Positions 21,251-33,344 of a stretch of DNA of 64,000 nt are shown in pieces (the stretch's first letter is position 1; each line of letters opens with the position of its first letter). The notes beneath the pieces were generated by a model. The model saw only the letters and a list, made by a program, of their open reading frames with translations. It did no database searches and was not told the origin of the DNA. The stretch is from Mixophyes australis (taxonomy: Eukaryota > Chordata > Amphibia > Anura > Limnodynastidae). The stretch is from assembly GCA_036250195.1 (NCBI GenBank), contig JAVHZZ010000003.1, positions 60,429,289 through 60,493,288 on the forward strand. Reading direction: 5' to 3'. A program made the position numbers and the translations under genes.

Positions 21251-21600
21251 GGCAGCACGGTGGCTAAGTGGTTAGCACTTCTGCCTCACAGCGCTGGGGT
21301 CATGAGTTCAATTCCCGACCATGGTCTTATCTGTGTGGAGTTTGTATGTTCTCCCTGTGTTTGTGTGGGTTTCCTCCGGGTGCTCCGGTTTCCTCCCACA
21401 CTCCAAAAACATACTAGTAGGCTAATTGGCTGCTATTAAAAAATTTACCCTAGTCTCTCTCTCCCTGTCTGTCTGTGTGTGTATGTTAGGGAATTTAGAC
21501 TGTAAGCTCCAATGGGGCAGGGACTGATGTGAGTGAGTTCTCTGTACAGCGCTGCGGAATCAGTGGCGCTATATAAATAAATGGTGATGATGATGATTAT
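21251..21600 (+). mobile_element. tRNA-headed SINE with LINE-type tail, full length
   Basis: The head carries a good A box (TGGCTAAGTGG, 21261-21271) and a diverged B box (AGTTCAATTCC, 21305-21315) of an RNA polymerase III promoter. Then come a conserved central region (GTGGGTTTCCTCCGGGTGCT) and the GTAAGCTCC...CAGCGCTGCGGAATC...TATAAATAAA tail ending in (GAT)n. The tail is shared with LINE-type sequences elsewhere in the window, consistent with a SINE moved by its partner LINE. It is not a functional tRNA gene. Confidence 0.88.
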
Positions 21601-21604
21601 AGCA

Positions 21605-22330
21605 TCACTGAGGCCTGAGGCACAAAGGTTACTTTCGTTCTTTCAACTGATATAACCTCTACAACAGTACGCTAAATGATTCAGCAGATATAACACATTG
21701 GCTGCAGATGGCTAAATAAATATAAGAGCATTGACAGTCGATGACATACTACATAAAATAAGAAAAGTTACATATTATAGATTATATAATAGCAATTAAA
21801 TAGCAGCAATGATTGCCAAGGCCTGTATTGACGACTGTAGTATAAGAGCTACGATATTATTGGTGCAGAACTGGAGATTTAGTTTCAGTGATCAATAACT
21901 GGAGTCAGAACAAAACATAATAAAGTATGTAGCAAAACATGCTAAGGGATTCAATATACAGTAAAAGAAATACTAAAAAAAACAGCAAGAGTCATTATTC
22001 CTAGCCTATAACCCGTCCAGTTCCAAGTATAAAGACACGGCTCTACTAAGATGCTGCTTGTGTTTTATGTACCGTACGACGGAGAACGTCCTTTTAAATC
22101 CCCCACAATGCACATGTCACTCTCCATGCATGTTGCAATATACTATTTACTCTTACTATTATAACTTTTGTTTACAGGGATGTTTTTTGTTCAAAATCCC
22201 TTTCATTAGATCAGTACATTTCCTATACATTTTATCTATATTGAAAAAAAATGGACATCTCTCTCTTTCCTTTCCAGTAAATGTACTTTTCTGGTTTCTG
22301 AAAATCAATATAAAAAAATATAAGCGATGA
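21605..22330. other. No gene recognised
   Basis: AT-rich sequence without repeats I can name. The frame at 22058-22330 has no motif and reads as chance. Confidence 0.35.
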
Positions 22331-22890
22331 GCACAGAAAGAAAAGACTTTTATTAGATTTTTTAACGTGAAATGACTGAAATCATTGCGATGATCTGTAT
22401 TATTTGAAGAGCTTGTTTGTAAACAGCGTTATGAATGTCCTGCGCCCAGTGCGAGACAAAGCTTGTTTCATAAGAGGTACATGGTAATCCAATGAAAGGC
22501 TCTTTTTTCTAAAACTGTCACAAAAGAGAAAATGTGGTAATTGTTGCAAACCGTAACCAAATCACAGGTAATGTGAAGTCCTAATGCATTTAGAGCTGTT
22601 GGAAGATGGGGCCATTTCAGACATTATATTGTGAGAGGAAATCAATTCAAACCGATGTTGTAACAGTTATTTTATAAGTTCAATAAAAGCTCCTAGCAAT
22701 GAATGTTATTTTCTACAGGCCAGACCTACACTAAACAATGGCAAATAACAGATGCTGAGGACTAGCTGTATGCTTAATGGGTGCAAATAGATGGTTCTCG
22801 GAGCTGGCTGGTCCTTTCATCAAGCAGAAGACGTTTACTGTTTATGTTATTTGTGACTTTTTACATAGGAAAAAGGAAATAACTACTGAC
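22331..22890. other. Candidate conserved non-coding stretch
   Basis: No repeat structure, moderate complexity and homeobox-like AT-rich words between balanced blocks (for example GTAACCAAATCACAGG, TTTTATAAGTTCAATAAAAG). Its look differs from the surrounding transposon debris. Conservation is a guess that needs alignment. Confidence 0.25.
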
Positions 22891-22896
22891 TACACC

Positions 22897-23063
22897 CAGG
22901 GACGTAACTAGGGCTGTGCGACAAGGGCGACCGCCCAGGGCGTAACGCTGAAGGGGGGCGCAATTTAGGAATATTTTAGGTTAATTTGGTTAAAATTGAG
23001 GGCTAGGGGGGGCGGCATTTGTCTTTCTCGCCCAGGGCGCTAGAATTCTAAGTTACGGCTCTG
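22897..23063. mobile_element. hAT MITE, 167 bp, perfect 8-bp duplication
   Basis: Left end CAGGGACGTAACTAG and right end CTAAGTTACGGCTCTG (inverse CAGAGCCGTAACTTAG). ACTACACC lies on both sides (22889-22896, 23064-23071). Confidence 0.92.
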
Positions 23064-23218
23064 ACTACACCACATCTACCTTTCCATTCATCTAAATCAC
23101 TAGCAATGAAGGGAAGGTGAGTAGCTCACATCAGGGGCACAATTCCACAGGCAGCAGAGATGAGGTTTCACCTGTGTAAGTTATACTCTCCCTTTGGTAC
23201 CAATAGGAGTTTGAGAAG

Positions 23219-23400
23219 CAGAGCCGGATCATCCATTAGGCAACCTAGACTACCGCCTGGTGCCCAGTGGGCATGGAGGTGCCTGGATTACCCTTATCCA
23301 GTTTTATGTATTTTTGTTTTTACATAAGGAGGGAGAAGAGAGCCCAAACCAGTCCCATGGGGTCTTACTCTGTCTCTGCTGAGAAAGGAGAAGCCATAAC
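23219..23400. mobile_element. hAT left-end fragment
   Basis: It starts CAGAGCCGGATCATCCATTA, then CCGCCTGGTGCCCAGTGGGC. The CAGxGCCGGAT start matches hAT ends such as the one at 37875. The right end was not found and the extent is approximate. Confidence 0.45.
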
Positions 23401-23404
23401 TACA

Positions 23405-25410
23405 ACCACAGCACATATGACCTTTACGGCACGGCTATTGTGATTAATGGGCATGAGGGGCATTTGCTATGGGAAGACCTGAATTGTGTGTCCATCATTA
23501 GCAGTTCTAATAATGGAGTTTAAATAGGAAAATATATAATCCTTCTATTACACAGGGGAGTCTCATCTTTTCAATTATCCCAAAATAAGGGGCAAATTCT
23601 ACCTCGCCACCTGAGCTACGCTCGGATTTGGAGTCGTGCCTGAAATGTGTGCTTTCTAGGGTTATTTTTTTGCCCACACAAACTAAGTGCAGGTTATGTG
23701 CTTGCCATAGAAATACTGACTCGCATGTGGATTACATCTGTATTTAGAGTTAAGATGTGCCTATGTGTAGTGCAACTGCAGACGTATTTAACTTGTGCCT
23801 TATTTGCACAGAGGCAAGTTTGCAAACATAGAACATGCAAATCTAAATCGCCCCTTCAGGGTTCACTTTCCTGCTGCATTGGGAGAGAAAACTGCAACAA
23901 TATCTATGTGAAATAAATTACATTCTGTCCCTGATCAGTGCTGCGTGTGACTAGACTGTCTACATGGTAAATGCAGCTCTGCCCTCGCCCAGAATAATAA
24001 TAAACAAAGTAGGCAATTGCCACAAGTGGCAGCACAAGTGACTTATTTACTGATAGTAATGGATAAATCAACCTGTCTCACATCACTGTTTTAATTTGAT
24101 GTATCTTTGTATTTGAGACTTAACTGAGAGTGGAGACTGATTCATTATCATCATTGAAGATGGATCACTGACTGGGAGCCTAGCAAAGTTCAAGATCTCC
24201 GCTCACTTCCTAATCAGGCTTCCACATGGAACGGGCAAACTCTCATTTAGAGGTATTGACCTATCATTGACAACTATTTCATAAACCAGCTTTACTGCAC
24301 AAGAGGGACACAGCTATTGGCCTTTAAAGGTCAACAAGACAGAGGAATTAATTAACATTTTCCAAAACATTCTACCGTCTCCAGTCTCATTAGCATTGAA
24401 GTAACAATCCTAAATTAAATTGCAAAGTATGTCTGCTAAAGAAAACAGATATTTATCTCTGGTTTATATGAATTATTCCTGATTAACATTTGGTTCTTTT
24501 TATTGTCAGGAAACACTATGCAATATGTGTGTGCACCAGTTCCCAACTAATTCCTGGGGATTTATTGCCTTGCGGATAGTTTTAAAGGGATGGACTATGT
24601 CTGCATGTGATCAGCCGAGCGGTACGTCTCAGACGTAACACTCTGGGCTGAGGATTTAGTGGTGTATGTACCCTAAATGTTAAAAAATAAACATGAATTT
24701 TGCAACGATTTATGAATTTTTAGCCTATGGTAGCATAGTTCATGGTTTTTAAAGCTCAGTAATTTAGTGATACTCAGATACAACCAATGATTCAATGATT
24801 CACGTCCAGTTATTTTTCCAGGCATTGTGGTTAACAATCTTACACTTGTGTGCAGCAGTACACATCAAGTCACTGGGAGTTTGAGAGTAAGGGTATTGTC
24901 AGACATGTATTTCCACCCCTAGCACGTTTCCAGATGACTATTTTTAATAGCGCTCAAGCACTTCTGTATTGATATATTGTAATGAATGGGAAGGGGGGTG
25001 CAGTGTCTTTAGAGCATGATGTCACTTGTGACATCATGAAATGCTTTAATATACCTGTCTGACATCACTGTAACTGACAGTCAGTACAAGTAAATTAGAT
25101 AGTGTGACTTTCTAATCAATAAGAGTGGGTGGTCACATTGACTAGCAGTTAGCAGAGCACAAACTGTATCGAGTGGCATTCACCGGTTGTTATAATGGAT
25201 TGCCTGGAAATTTCTACATACTATGGGACTCATGTAGAGTTTGCCGTATGTTTGATGTCTTTGGCATAAGATACACATATCCGCACTGCGCGTGCAGACA
25301 AAAACAATGTGACCTTGATACATTAAGGAAAGGAAAGCAAAAAAAACGAGTAACTTTGACCCTTGGCAAACCATATTGTATTGGAGGGGAGGTAAATTGA
25401 AAATGTGGGG
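23405..25410. other. No gene; contains candidate conserved non-coding DNA
   Basis: No credible coding frame. 24150-24490 is free of repeat signatures and has long AT/GC-balanced words (CACAAGAGGGACACAGCTAT, GAGGAATTAATTAACATTTT) of the type seen in deeply conserved elements. The 25173-25400 frames lack motifs. Confidence 0.3.
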
Positions 25411-25419
25411 ACAGATTTA

Positions 25420-25590
25420 TAGTTGGGGTAGGGCATGTCCTAGATCAACTTTAAATTTCAGAGTGCGAATAAGCTATCAAGTGTTTGTGTGCTACATGAA
25501 GAAATAGACAGTATTTAACTTATGTGCAAAATAATAAACTAATTTGCACCCTTTGCATTGTAACATGGTTTTGTCCAGGAGAAAACTAAT
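25420..25590. mobile_element. Truncated relative of the palindromic MITE
   Basis: ATCAACTTTAAATTTCA, GTGTGCTACATGAAGAAAT, CAGTATTTAACTTATGTGCA and AACATGGTTTTGTCCAGGAG match the right half of the 5627 copy. A preceding segment (GGGCATGTCCTAG) is shared with 44460-44490 but not with the 5627 copy, so a longer relative exists. Confidence 0.7.
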
Positions 25591-25599
25591 TTTTTTGCA

Positions 25600-26430
25600 T
25601 TATGACTCCGGTCCTGTATATGTACGTACGTAGACTTTGGCGCATCTTACACTTACCACTCCTTACATCTTGAAAGGCAGAATGGGGAAAGAAAGTGTAG
25701 GCCAAGTGCAGTAAGGACGTGTACATATAATTGTGACTGAAGTAGACCTGGATGCTGATTTACCTGTCAGGCGGTGATGATGATGATGACTATTAGCAGC
25801 AGTATCTAGCCACTTCTGATTAACCGATAGTGTATTGACCCCTCTAGCTGTTAATAATTAAATCAATACTGTGACTGCTATATTATTTGACGTCACGTCC
25901 ATTTATTTGCCTTATTTAACATGTATTACCATAAGGACTACTGCAGGACTGCGAATCTTCCTCATGAGTCCCCTGAAGAATGTGTTGAAACATTTAGGGT
26001 TACCTCCCATATTGGGGTGTTACTTCTTTTGGCCCTGGTGAGAGTAGGAGAAGACCTGTCGAGATCTGAGATACATTTGGGATGTTACTTCCAGTTCCAG
26101 ACCAGGCGACAGGTGACTGACAATTTTTCTAGAAGTACTCCTCTTTTCTAGATAAGCCATCTTTCTTTATCTGAGGTATGACTTTCTAATCCTACATTTA
26201 TTCTGATAATAAAGGAAAAACCTACACATAAGCGGCCTATATTCCAGATATTATATTGGAATTCTCTCTAAGTGAAATTTTAGTTATTCTACCGAGCTGG
26301 AACTGTGATTAAGGAATTACCCTGTGTGATATGATTTGAGGACCTTCGGATGATTGTTGAGTGTTTATCAGATAAGATTTATTTACATACATACGCAGCC
26401 TCCTATCAAGAAACCCTTATAGTATAGAAA
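25600..26430. other. No gene recognised
   Basis: AT-rich sequence. It includes (GAT)n at about 25778-25790 and a motif-free frame at 25921-26151. Confidence 0.35.
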
Positions 26431-26431
26431 C

Positions 26432-26768
26432 CCTTAGATTGTACGCTCCTCTGAGCAGGGCCATCTCTCCTCCTGTTTCCACCACTAACTCTGCTCTCCA
26501 GCTACTTAGCCCTCCTCCTCGAGGCTCCACTCCACGTCCACTCTCGCTCCCTCCTCCCCCCTGGGGGACTCCCTGTCTTCCGCGCCCTCCTTCTTGGGCC
26601 CCGTCATTTGCGGATCCTACCTCCCCCTTTCCGCCCTCTCTAGCTGTGCATTGAGCTTACTGAGTTGCTGTGCTTACTGTTTACTGTACTGTGCTGTCTC
26701 CCATTGTATTGTAATTTGTTTGTCTCTGTACGGCGCTGCGGACGCCTTGTGGCGCCTTATAAATAAAA

Positions 26769-26799
<31 letters not shown>

Positions 26800-26804
26800 G
26801 TTTT
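26432..26804 (+). mobile_element. LINE-type 3' tail, uninterrupted copy
   Basis: GATTGTACGCTCCTCTGAGC...AGGG, a C-rich middle, then ATTGTATTGTAATTTGTTTG, CGGCGCTGCGGACGCCTTGT, GGCGCCTTATAAATAAAAAT and (AAT)n. The order is as in the nested copy at 11178-15946. Confidence 0.78.
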
Positions 26805-28325
26805 CTATTGCTACACTATCAACGCTCTCCCACTTCTCTCCCTAGCTGAGGGAAGTACATATGCCTTTTATGGTTTGTTGTTTGTTTTAAGTACTTTTAA
26901 CCACATCCATTTTTCACCTTTTGCCTTTCACTCCTTCTTTATCTTTCACAGATGTAAAGTTGTGCACACCATCCAATCAGAGGCAAAGCTTTGGGGGCAT
27001 GCCTGTCATAGACAGATACTATATGGGAGACATTAAAAAAAAAAGTAAAATAAGTTCATGTTGGACAGATGGGCAACTAACCAGTAGATTACATAATTGA
27101 AGCATGTTGTGGGGGCTGGGGGTGGTTCTGCCCAATGAGAAACACCTCAATGGGGACTATGTAGATATAATCAACAGTACAGTTATAATAAATAGGGCAG
27201 TGCTAATAGAATTAATAAGAGACATCAGTGCTTGTGTAATTGATTCAGAAAATGCTGGTTTAATCAATAGATGATATCTATGTAAACAATGTTGCTACTA
27301 TCAATTTTGACGCAATGCTGGTTTAATCAGGACTGGAGTAAAAAGTGTTGGGAGAGAGCTTGTATGACCCAACGATGGGGGGTGGGAGGATGGCTGTGCT
27401 GCTGGTACCATAGTATGATTGTGGATAGTGCTGGTAGAATCATTGGGTATGTTGGTATAAATATAAACATTTTAATGATCATTTTCTCTATGATTGTAGA
27501 TTTTTAAAGAGTAATAGAGTACACACAACTTGGATGTAGGAAGGTTGGGAGAACGGCCATAAAAATGGTCGATTTAGTTCCAGGTACTTAACAGAACTGT
27601 GCCTCCAAATGTAGGCTTATGCATTTGGGACATAAAGCGTCAGCATGCATACACCTTTCTCCTACACTTGGCACAAACACGTATTGACCATTTTCAACAT
27701 TTGTCTCCAATAGCAAATGACTTTGTATTAAAAAAAGTTAGAGATTCAATAAAGACAAGAATAGCTTTGTTTATCTATACATCACCGATATGGAACAATA
27801 TTCAATATGCAGTCCAGTATTGGGCATCTAATAACAAAGAGTATGTCCTGCAACAAGGAAGGTCAATGAACTCAGGGTAAGGACAATCTCAGTTATGTTA
27901 AGAGATATTTAAAGGTGGATAGGATCACAATGTATTTATGGCATATACAAATAAATTCTCTGTCTACCTCAGATAGTGGAGAGCACAAGCTCAGCACTTG
28001 TAGTTGGGAGAAAAGAGACTTGTACGCAGTGGAGTGAACCAGACTTCCAGAGCATATAGTAAAATCCCTGTAAGAAGGAACCACACCGCTTCCTACATGT
28101 GTAGATACAGTACCTAGATTGTTCTGTTATCATGTTCTCACTTTATGACTTAATGTTCTCTGTGTGAATGTTTACAGCAATAGGCTAATTTATAGGTATG
28201 AAATCCCAGGCATCATTCCATGATGATGCAACAAGGCTATGGTTATTTCTTATCCTGGCACCTTCTAGGTAAATCTGCTTATATTGCTGTTCATATGGGC
28301 CAATGACATCCAGTAAACAGTTACA
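26805..28325. other. No gene recognised
   Basis: AT-rich sequence without a recognised element. A short direct repeat, AATGCTGGTTTAATCA, occurs near 27252 and 27315. The 93-codon frame at 27599-27880 has no recognised motif. Confidence 0.35.
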
Positions 28326-28331
28326 CAGACA

Positions 28332-28450
28332 CATACTGTAGGTCAGTGGTGGGCAACATGATATTTTTCATAGGTCTCACCAGTCTCCTAGGTCTCACAA
28401 GCATCTCCACTGTAGAAGAAGCAGCATCACATGGCATCACAGTATGTGAT
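28332..28450. mobile_element. hAT-like left-end fragment
   Basis: GTCAGTGGTGGGCAACATGA starts with the CAGTGGTGGGCAA end seen at 18844. The following GATATTTTTCATAGGTCTC is shared with 43440-43480. No right end seen. Confidence 0.5.
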
Positions 28451-28526
28451 CAACAGCATAAAAGGGTAACACAGACCAAACACTAGGTTAATACTAAGTT
28501 GACTGGCCAGACACACTAGTTACCAT

Positions 28527-28839
28527 CAGGGCTAGCGGTACCATCATGCAACCCTTGGCGGAAGCCTAAAACGCCAACGGCTAGGGTGTGCCTAAAACAC
28601 TGATGAAGGACAAAATGTTTATTTAATTCCAACGCGGCACTGCTATCTGGAGTAGCAGCCGCTGGAATGAAGGTTAACTAGCTAGCAGCCAAGCAACACA
28701 CTCCTACTGAGGAGCAGTCGATGCCCCTGAGGAGCAAAGAAAGCCGCCCCCACTCCAATCTTCTAAACTAAAAGGCAGTGGGGGCTGGGGAATCATTTCC
28801 GAGGGCAGAAGGGCACCCCCTGATCTAGTGGCAGCACTG
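28527..28839. mobile_element. hAT MITE, 313 bp, perfect 8-bp duplication
   Basis: It begins CAGGGCTAGCGGTACC and ends TAGTGGCAGCACTG. The terminal inverted repeat is imperfect. GTTACCAT flanks both ends (28519-28526, 28840-28847). The interior includes the inverse pair CTGCTATCTGG / CCGCTGGAATG and a C-rich patch. Confidence 0.88.
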
Positions 28840-28849
28840 GTTACCATTC

Positions 28850-30585
28850 ACACAGACTAACCTGCAAGACAGAGTGAATGCGCTGTGCTCACACTGTGAC
28901 ATTGAAATCACATCAACAACAACCAAATAGGGTAAGTTACTGTGCGCATGAATACCATTGATTTCTTAACGGGCCACTGGATGCCTGTTGCCACAAGTGC
29001 CATCTTTAGTGCACGGCTGAGTCGGCTATGTAGAAAAAGCTCTATCTCGCAGTGCCTGCTCTCATCTCCAACAGCAAGAAGAATATTAACGAGTGTCTTT
29101 CTGTATATATATATCAGTATTCTTGTCATTGAACAATTTAATTAGTGGTATAAGTATTTAAAGTCTAACTCAACTACTATAAATGGCAGGAAATGTGTTA
29201 AATGGACGTTGTACGTTTATTGCATGTTCTATATATTGGGTGTGAGTCTTTAAAAATGCTCATATATTTTCGAATCTCTTTAATCAATGGAGCTGAATCT
29301 ACAATACAGTACCTAAATCTAATTAAAAAGGTAGCACTGTGTCAAGCAGTAATTAGTCATGAACACCTCTGTGGAAGGTGCAAGGGAGAAGCATTATCTT
29401 GATATAAGCGCCGTTCATTTGCATTTTAAATGAGCTCTGATCTCATACACGTTTCCATCATGTTTACCCTGCAAGGACTTCTTGTCATAACTTCTCTCAT
29501 GCCCCAACCTGCCCCGGATTGACTGGGAATAAATCTTTATGCTCATGAAATGTTAATTGGAAATGTTGCTCTGGGTCTCCGAGGTGTATCTGGATGAGCA
29601 GACTTGTTTATGTAGAATGAGAGAAATTAAAAGTTGCTCAACAAATGCAGAAAATAGTGAATAATTGCACAGATCGTGTGGGAGTTTGTGACTGATACAA
29701 GAGGGCAGAGACTAAATTATTTGTTGTGTTATGTTCAAAAAAAAATATCATTTAGATATATTAGGTTTTTTTTTTTTAGAGCTAATGGTATTACATGGAG
29801 GATGGCATTAATTATATCGCCAGGCTTTTACTCTGGAGTGGAATAAATTCCATTAACATTAAGCATTGTTGATTCATCAAAAAGTGGAATATATTATTCT
29901 GTAAATGAGCCAAGCAATAAAGTTCAATGGGATTTTGCTCCCCTTGCATGAGAAATATTATTATTTTTATTTTCTAGTATATTACAATCTGTTTGAGGCA
30001 TGCTGCAGAAAATTGAACATGATATGTGAAAGTGCTTACCACTAAATCGCTTCAACGCTAGGTTATTGCATTGGTATAATGCAATAATCCATGTTTTAAT
30101 GAGGTATAAAATGTTACCACATTGATCAATGCTTCCATTTTTTTCCTGTGGAGAGCGAAGGTTTTTTCTTGATGTCGCCATACTCTTCTCTCTAATACGC
30201 TACCTGCAGTGCAAATAATGTATTGTGATGCCATATACTAAATTATTTATATATATATGTTCTATACAGAAAGGAAAATAGGTTTGCAGACGAGGATGGT
30301 GGGGTCTGTTGGGTTGAACACAGGTGGTGGAAACCATACTCTAATGATCCTTCAATAAAATATAAGGAGAGCAAAGTCCATTATTTCATAATAATTGTAC
30401 AAGGAGATGGCATTGTCCTTGAGCCTCCTCACACACCTTTATGATGTAGATCAAACAGGACATGCTCATAGTATAACAGGAAATGTCACTTATGTGGCTG
30501 AAGTGCTTGGTTTGTTGTGACCCCCACAAAATGCAATTCTATGGACTATCGAATAGTGTTTAGGCTTAGAGTGGGTATCTTTCAT
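28850..30585. other. No gene; two candidate conserved non-coding blocks
   Basis: 29200-29700 and 29760-30130 are free of repeat signatures and rich in developmental-factor-like words. Examples are an exact POU octamer ATTTGCAT at 29417-29424, CAGTAATTAGTCATGA near 29350, TGAAATGTTAATTGG near 29546 and GCATTAATTATATCG near 29805. No coding frame has any motif. Conservation is inferred from texture only. Confidence 0.3.
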
Positions 30586-30591
30586 CATAAC

Positions 30592-30909
30592 CGTTTATTT
30601 ATGTAGCGCCACTAATTCCGCAGCACTATACAGAGAACTCATTCACATCAGTCCCTGCCCCATTGGGGCTTACAGTCTAAATTCCCTAACATACACAGAC
30701 ATAGAGAAACTATGGTCAATTTGATAGTAGCCATTTAACCTACTACTATGTTTTTGGCGTGTGGAAGAAAACCAGAGCACCTGGAGGAAACCCACGCAAA
30801 CACGGGGAGAACATACAAGCTCCACAAAGATAAGGCCATGATCAGGAATTAAAGTTATGACCCCAGTGCTGTTAGGCAGAAGTGCTAACCACTGAGCCAC
30901 CGTGCTGCC
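30592..30909 (-). mobile_element. tRNA-headed SINE, minus strand
   Basis: The reverse complement of the 21251-21600 SINE: the tail inverse (TATTTATGTAGCGCCACTAA, GCCCCATTGGGGCTTACAGT) comes first, and the head inverse (GCTAACCACTGAGCCACCGT) last. The A box is intact and the B box is diverged. Confidence 0.88.
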
Positions 30910-30914
30910 CTGTG

Positions 30915-31585
30915 TTTCTCATCATCAGTATCAGCACTGATGCCAAGGCTGTCACTCAATATGAGCTCATAGCCACTGAAATCAACTGGTACAGATTCTC
31001 TCTTAATTTGTCGCCAATGGTATTCACCAAGTCATAGTACATTTTGATGAATGCCAATTTTTCTACATTTTTGGGAAACGGTCTGCTGCAATGATTACTT
31101 ACAATGTTTCCAATTAAACACTATCTAAAAAACACACTGGTGAGAGGGCAGCTTAGGCAAAGCATAACCAATATGAACTAGGGTCTCTAAAGAGACTTCT
31201 TTACCATCCAGTATTCAAACAGGCTGTCACTGATGTCAATTTCTTTATTATCAATTACATAATCTTTCACCACAGAGAGAGTGTATTAGTTTGAGGCATG
31301 TCTTTTAAACCTAACCATACGTCACAATAATCGCTGTCATATATGTGCTGTGAAAACTCATCATCAGTGTGATTGTTAGTACAATAAGTCATATTTCTTC
31401 AAAAAGAAGCCGCAGTATTCGCAGGTGCAGCTAAAGTAGAGGTAGTTTCAGGTGTCACTTGCGCTGACAACTTTTTCTAAAATAGCTATTTACATCTTTG
31501 CCTTTTGGAAACAAGGACATTGGATAAGCCTTAAACTTTGTATGAAGCATGTCAATACTCTTGAGTTTACAGTAGGTTGATGCAG
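30915..31585. other. No gene recognised
   Basis: No motif-bearing frame. It may include decayed upstream parts of the gypsy element that becomes recognisable at about 31590. Confidence 0.35.
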
Positions 31586-31589
31586 AAAA

Positions 31590-33340
31590 CAGATAATCCC
31601 AAGATATGGACATCAGAGGCGATCAAATCTTTCCTTAAATTGAAACAGGCCATCACCTCTCCCCATTCTTAGACAACTATATTTGGCCCACACATACTTC
31701 CTGGAGGTTTATGCTGCTGCCATTGGAGTGAGGGCATTTCTGTCTCCTTGAGCCTCTCCTGTAAAGTTTCATCCTTGTGGGTTCTTCTCTCACAAGCTAC
31801 AATTAGCAAAGAGAAATTATGCAATTGGAGATAGAGAGCTATTAGATATTGAACTTGTTCTTGGAGAATGGAGGCATCCAGGGGCGGGCTGGGCCAGGGG
31901 GCAGGGGGGCGGCCTGCCCCCCAGGCCGCTCAGTCTGACCGCTGTTTGGGCAGGCCGCCCCCCCTGTGGATGCAATATTATCTTAATATTACCGGTGGCT
32001 GCATTACAAGACACGCGATGCGGCCACGTCAGCGCACAGGCGGCCGCATCACATGACACGGAAGATGCACTGTTTTGTTCGGTAGGCCCCTCAGATCAAG
32101 TTTCATCCTCAGAAGGTCATCCCATTGTGGAACCTGGCTGCATTGTACCATCACCCCTGCTGCTTAGGTTAATTTACTCCTTCTTGTTATCACTAAGCTT
32201 CATCCAAAATTACAATGCTGGGCTTAAGCCTCTCGTTTTTCAAGTCACACATAGATTATACTAGACTCTGAAGCTGATTTTCTAAAAATTGCTAGTGACT
32301 CACAATATTTTGAGATGTGAATGAGTTTGTTTGAGCCTGTCCCATTTGTACTCAACACAAAACTCTTCAACATAAACCTTTTGAACCTTTACTTCCTCTA
32401 CCAGTTACAGACAAGCCATTGTCCCATAAATCTATGGACTTTATATCAGATTTACCTCCTAGAAAGGAATTCAATACCATCTGGCCGATGGTCAATCAGT
32501 TTTCAAAAGTAGCTAACTTCTTTCCCTTGAAAGGACTTTCCTTTGCCTCCATACTAGTAGACCTCTTCATCAAGGAGATTTTTCTGTTCCACAGTTGCCC
32601 TCAAGAAATTGTCTCCAATCAGTGTGTACAGTTTGTGTCCAAATTTTGGAAATCCCTCTAGAAGCTTCAATATCAAATCCATTTTTTCCACTGTGTACCA
32701 CAGCCCACTGGACAGACTGGAACGGTAATCAGGACCTTAAGACCTTTCCAAGAATGTATATTACCACTAACTTGGACAAGTAGATCTGCTACCTTGACCT
32801 GAGTTTGCCCAAAATAGCCACACCAACAAGGCCACCACCATGTCCAAATTTTTTATTCCAACATCGCTTTCGTTCCCATGTTTACCTCTATTTCAGAGGT
32901 TCCCGCTGAACGTTCACTTCTACAAAAGTTTTATGACATGTTGGGCAAAGGTAAAGAGAATTTAGTCAAGACTTCTTTCTACTATAAGTCTTCTGTGAAC
33001 CAGAAGATTTTGGTTTCTAGATTAATTGAGGGAGATAAGATGTAGAATCTTCGCCTCCGAGTTCATCTCTGCAGTGTTTTGGTCCTTTTAAAATTCTTAA
33101 AAAAAAAAATCAGTTAGATTTACCAACCTCTCTACATTTCATTTTACCTTGCTGAAGCCTCTGGTAATCAATCGATTTTATCTTTTCATTTCTCCTCCAT
33201 CCTCAATCTTAGTGCACCAGCAAGATGAATAGGACACTAGTCAGATTTTGGACTCCTTAGTTTTCAAAGATAATATTAAATTCCTTGTAGACTGGAAGGG
33301 CAGTCATGCTCCTCAATCTTCTAAGGATGTTCCATAAAAT
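31590..33340 (+). pseudogene. Ty3/gypsy pol fragment: RNase H, integrase, chromodomain
   Basis: LTR retrotransposon remnant. The RNase H region (31590-31878) shows AIKSF-like and ILRQLYLAHTYFLEVYAAAI; the family's catalytic Asp after EV is Tyr here. [20 protein letters not shown] follows. After the MITE insertion, [10 protein letters not shown] precedes the integrase core (32415-32660): SMDFISDLPP keeps its first Asp, but MVNQFSK and QEIVSNQCVQF carry Asn where the family has Asp. A chromodomain-like FLVDWKGSHAPQ lies near 33283-33320. Many stops and frameshifts; not functional. It is a chromovirus-type gypsy by the terminal chromodomain. Upstream parts are missing. Confidence 0.82.
31879..32070. 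mobile_element. GC-rich hAT MITE copy (right end not found)
   Basis: It begins CAGGGGCGGGCTGGGCC, as does the element at 41376, and shares GGATGCAATATTATCTTAAT and CAGCGCACAGGCGGCCGCAT with it. It interrupts gypsy RNase H just after EWRH. The left flank is GAGGCATC, but no matching right terminus or duplication is seen, so the right end is truncated. Confidence 0.72.
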
Positions 33341-33344
33341 ATGT

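Noticed and set aside
21251..21330. tRNA gene
   Set aside because: A- and B-box-like sequences are present, but the body does not fold as a tRNA and the same head recurs at 30592-30909 and 43532-43855 as a SINE.
27599..27880. 93-codon ORF
   Set aside because: No recognisable motif or element, and of a length expected by chance in this much sequence.
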